Origin: Desulfosporosinus sp. UBA4726
Lineage (GTDB): Bacteria > Bacillota > Desulfitobacteriia > Desulfitobacteriales > Desulfitobacteriaceae
Assembly: GCA_002404215.1 (NCBI GenBank)
Contig: DHJG01000020.1
Coordinates: 1 to 5,310, forward strand
Length of the DNA: 5,310 bases
Direction: 5' to 3'
Position 1 is the stretch's first letter; each line of letters begins with the position of its first letter. Of this stretch, positions 5,232 to 5,310 are shown in pieces. Below the pieces are notes generated by a model. The model did no database searches and was not told the origin of the DNA. It saw nothing but the letters and a program-made list of their open reading frames with translations. A program made the position numbers and the translations under genes.

Positions 5232-5310
5232 CTACAAAAGCATAAAGCCTGTTTCCTTTAAATCATTAACAGTCGAAATAAGATCCTCACTCAACTTTCG
5301 CAGCTCCAAT
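5232..5310 (-). CDS. C-terminal end of an upstream gene (5' part beyond window)
   Basis: The only minus-strand frame open to the right edge reads LELRKLSEDLISTVNDLKET and then GFMLL, ending with TAG at 5232-5234. These 25 residues are charged and amphipathic, like the end of a helical or coiled-coil protein. The gene ends 90 bases before the 383-residue gene on the same strand, so it may be the first member of the same operon. Too little is visible to name it, and a chance open stretch of this length is possible. Confidence 0.45.
   Translation of the reverse strand, partial: LELRKLSEDLISTVNDLKETGFMLL

Overview
The window looks like chromosomal DNA from a low-to-mid GC Gram-positive anaerobe. 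A Clostridia/Peptococcaceae-type host such as Desulfosporosinus or Desulfitobacterium is my guess. The grounds are strong AGGAGG-type ribosome sites, sigma-A-like promoters, TTG start usage, and the style of the ATPase and permease proteins. No rRNA, tRNA or CRISPR array is visible, and the genus cannot be fixed from the sequence alone.

Left part (1-1349, minus strand): an almost complete AAA-type ATPase with a C-terminal DUF4143 / restriction-endonuclease-like part. It has its own near-consensus promoter and a short leader. It runs off the left edge, probably only a few residues before its stop.

Intergenic stretch 1291-1943 (about 650 bases): this holds no convincing intact gene. In order it contains the ATPase promoter, a 49-codon minus-strand open tail that looks like a gene remnant, and a region resembling a decayed insertion-sequence end. 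It then holds a 37-base imperfect palindrome overlapping a perfect 26-bp palindrome, a further GC-rich hairpin, two tandem terminator-like hairpins, and an extended -10 promoter for the permease.

Middle (1944-3218, plus strand): a single-gene NCS2/NAT-family (uracil/xanthine permease-like) membrane transporter. Its substrate-site residues in TM8 and TM10 differ from those of UraA and its relatives. A strong hairpin follows the gene. The stretch 3219-3552 (334 bases) lies between two convergent genes and holds this terminator and three copies of TAAGCACT, but no gene.

Right part (3553-5310, minus strand): an apparent operon that looks more AT-rich than the permease gene. It consists of the last 25 codons of an upstream gene, a 383-residue protein of unrecognised family with a striking GHDPLLGWIFGTANI block, and a 141-residue coiled-coil protein. 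The last two are tightly spaced; the ribosome site of the small gene overlaps the stop codon of the larger one, which suggests translational coupling and a joint function. This pair is the best candidate for an uncharacterised two- or three-component system. I cannot assign a function, and any defence or toxin role would be speculation.
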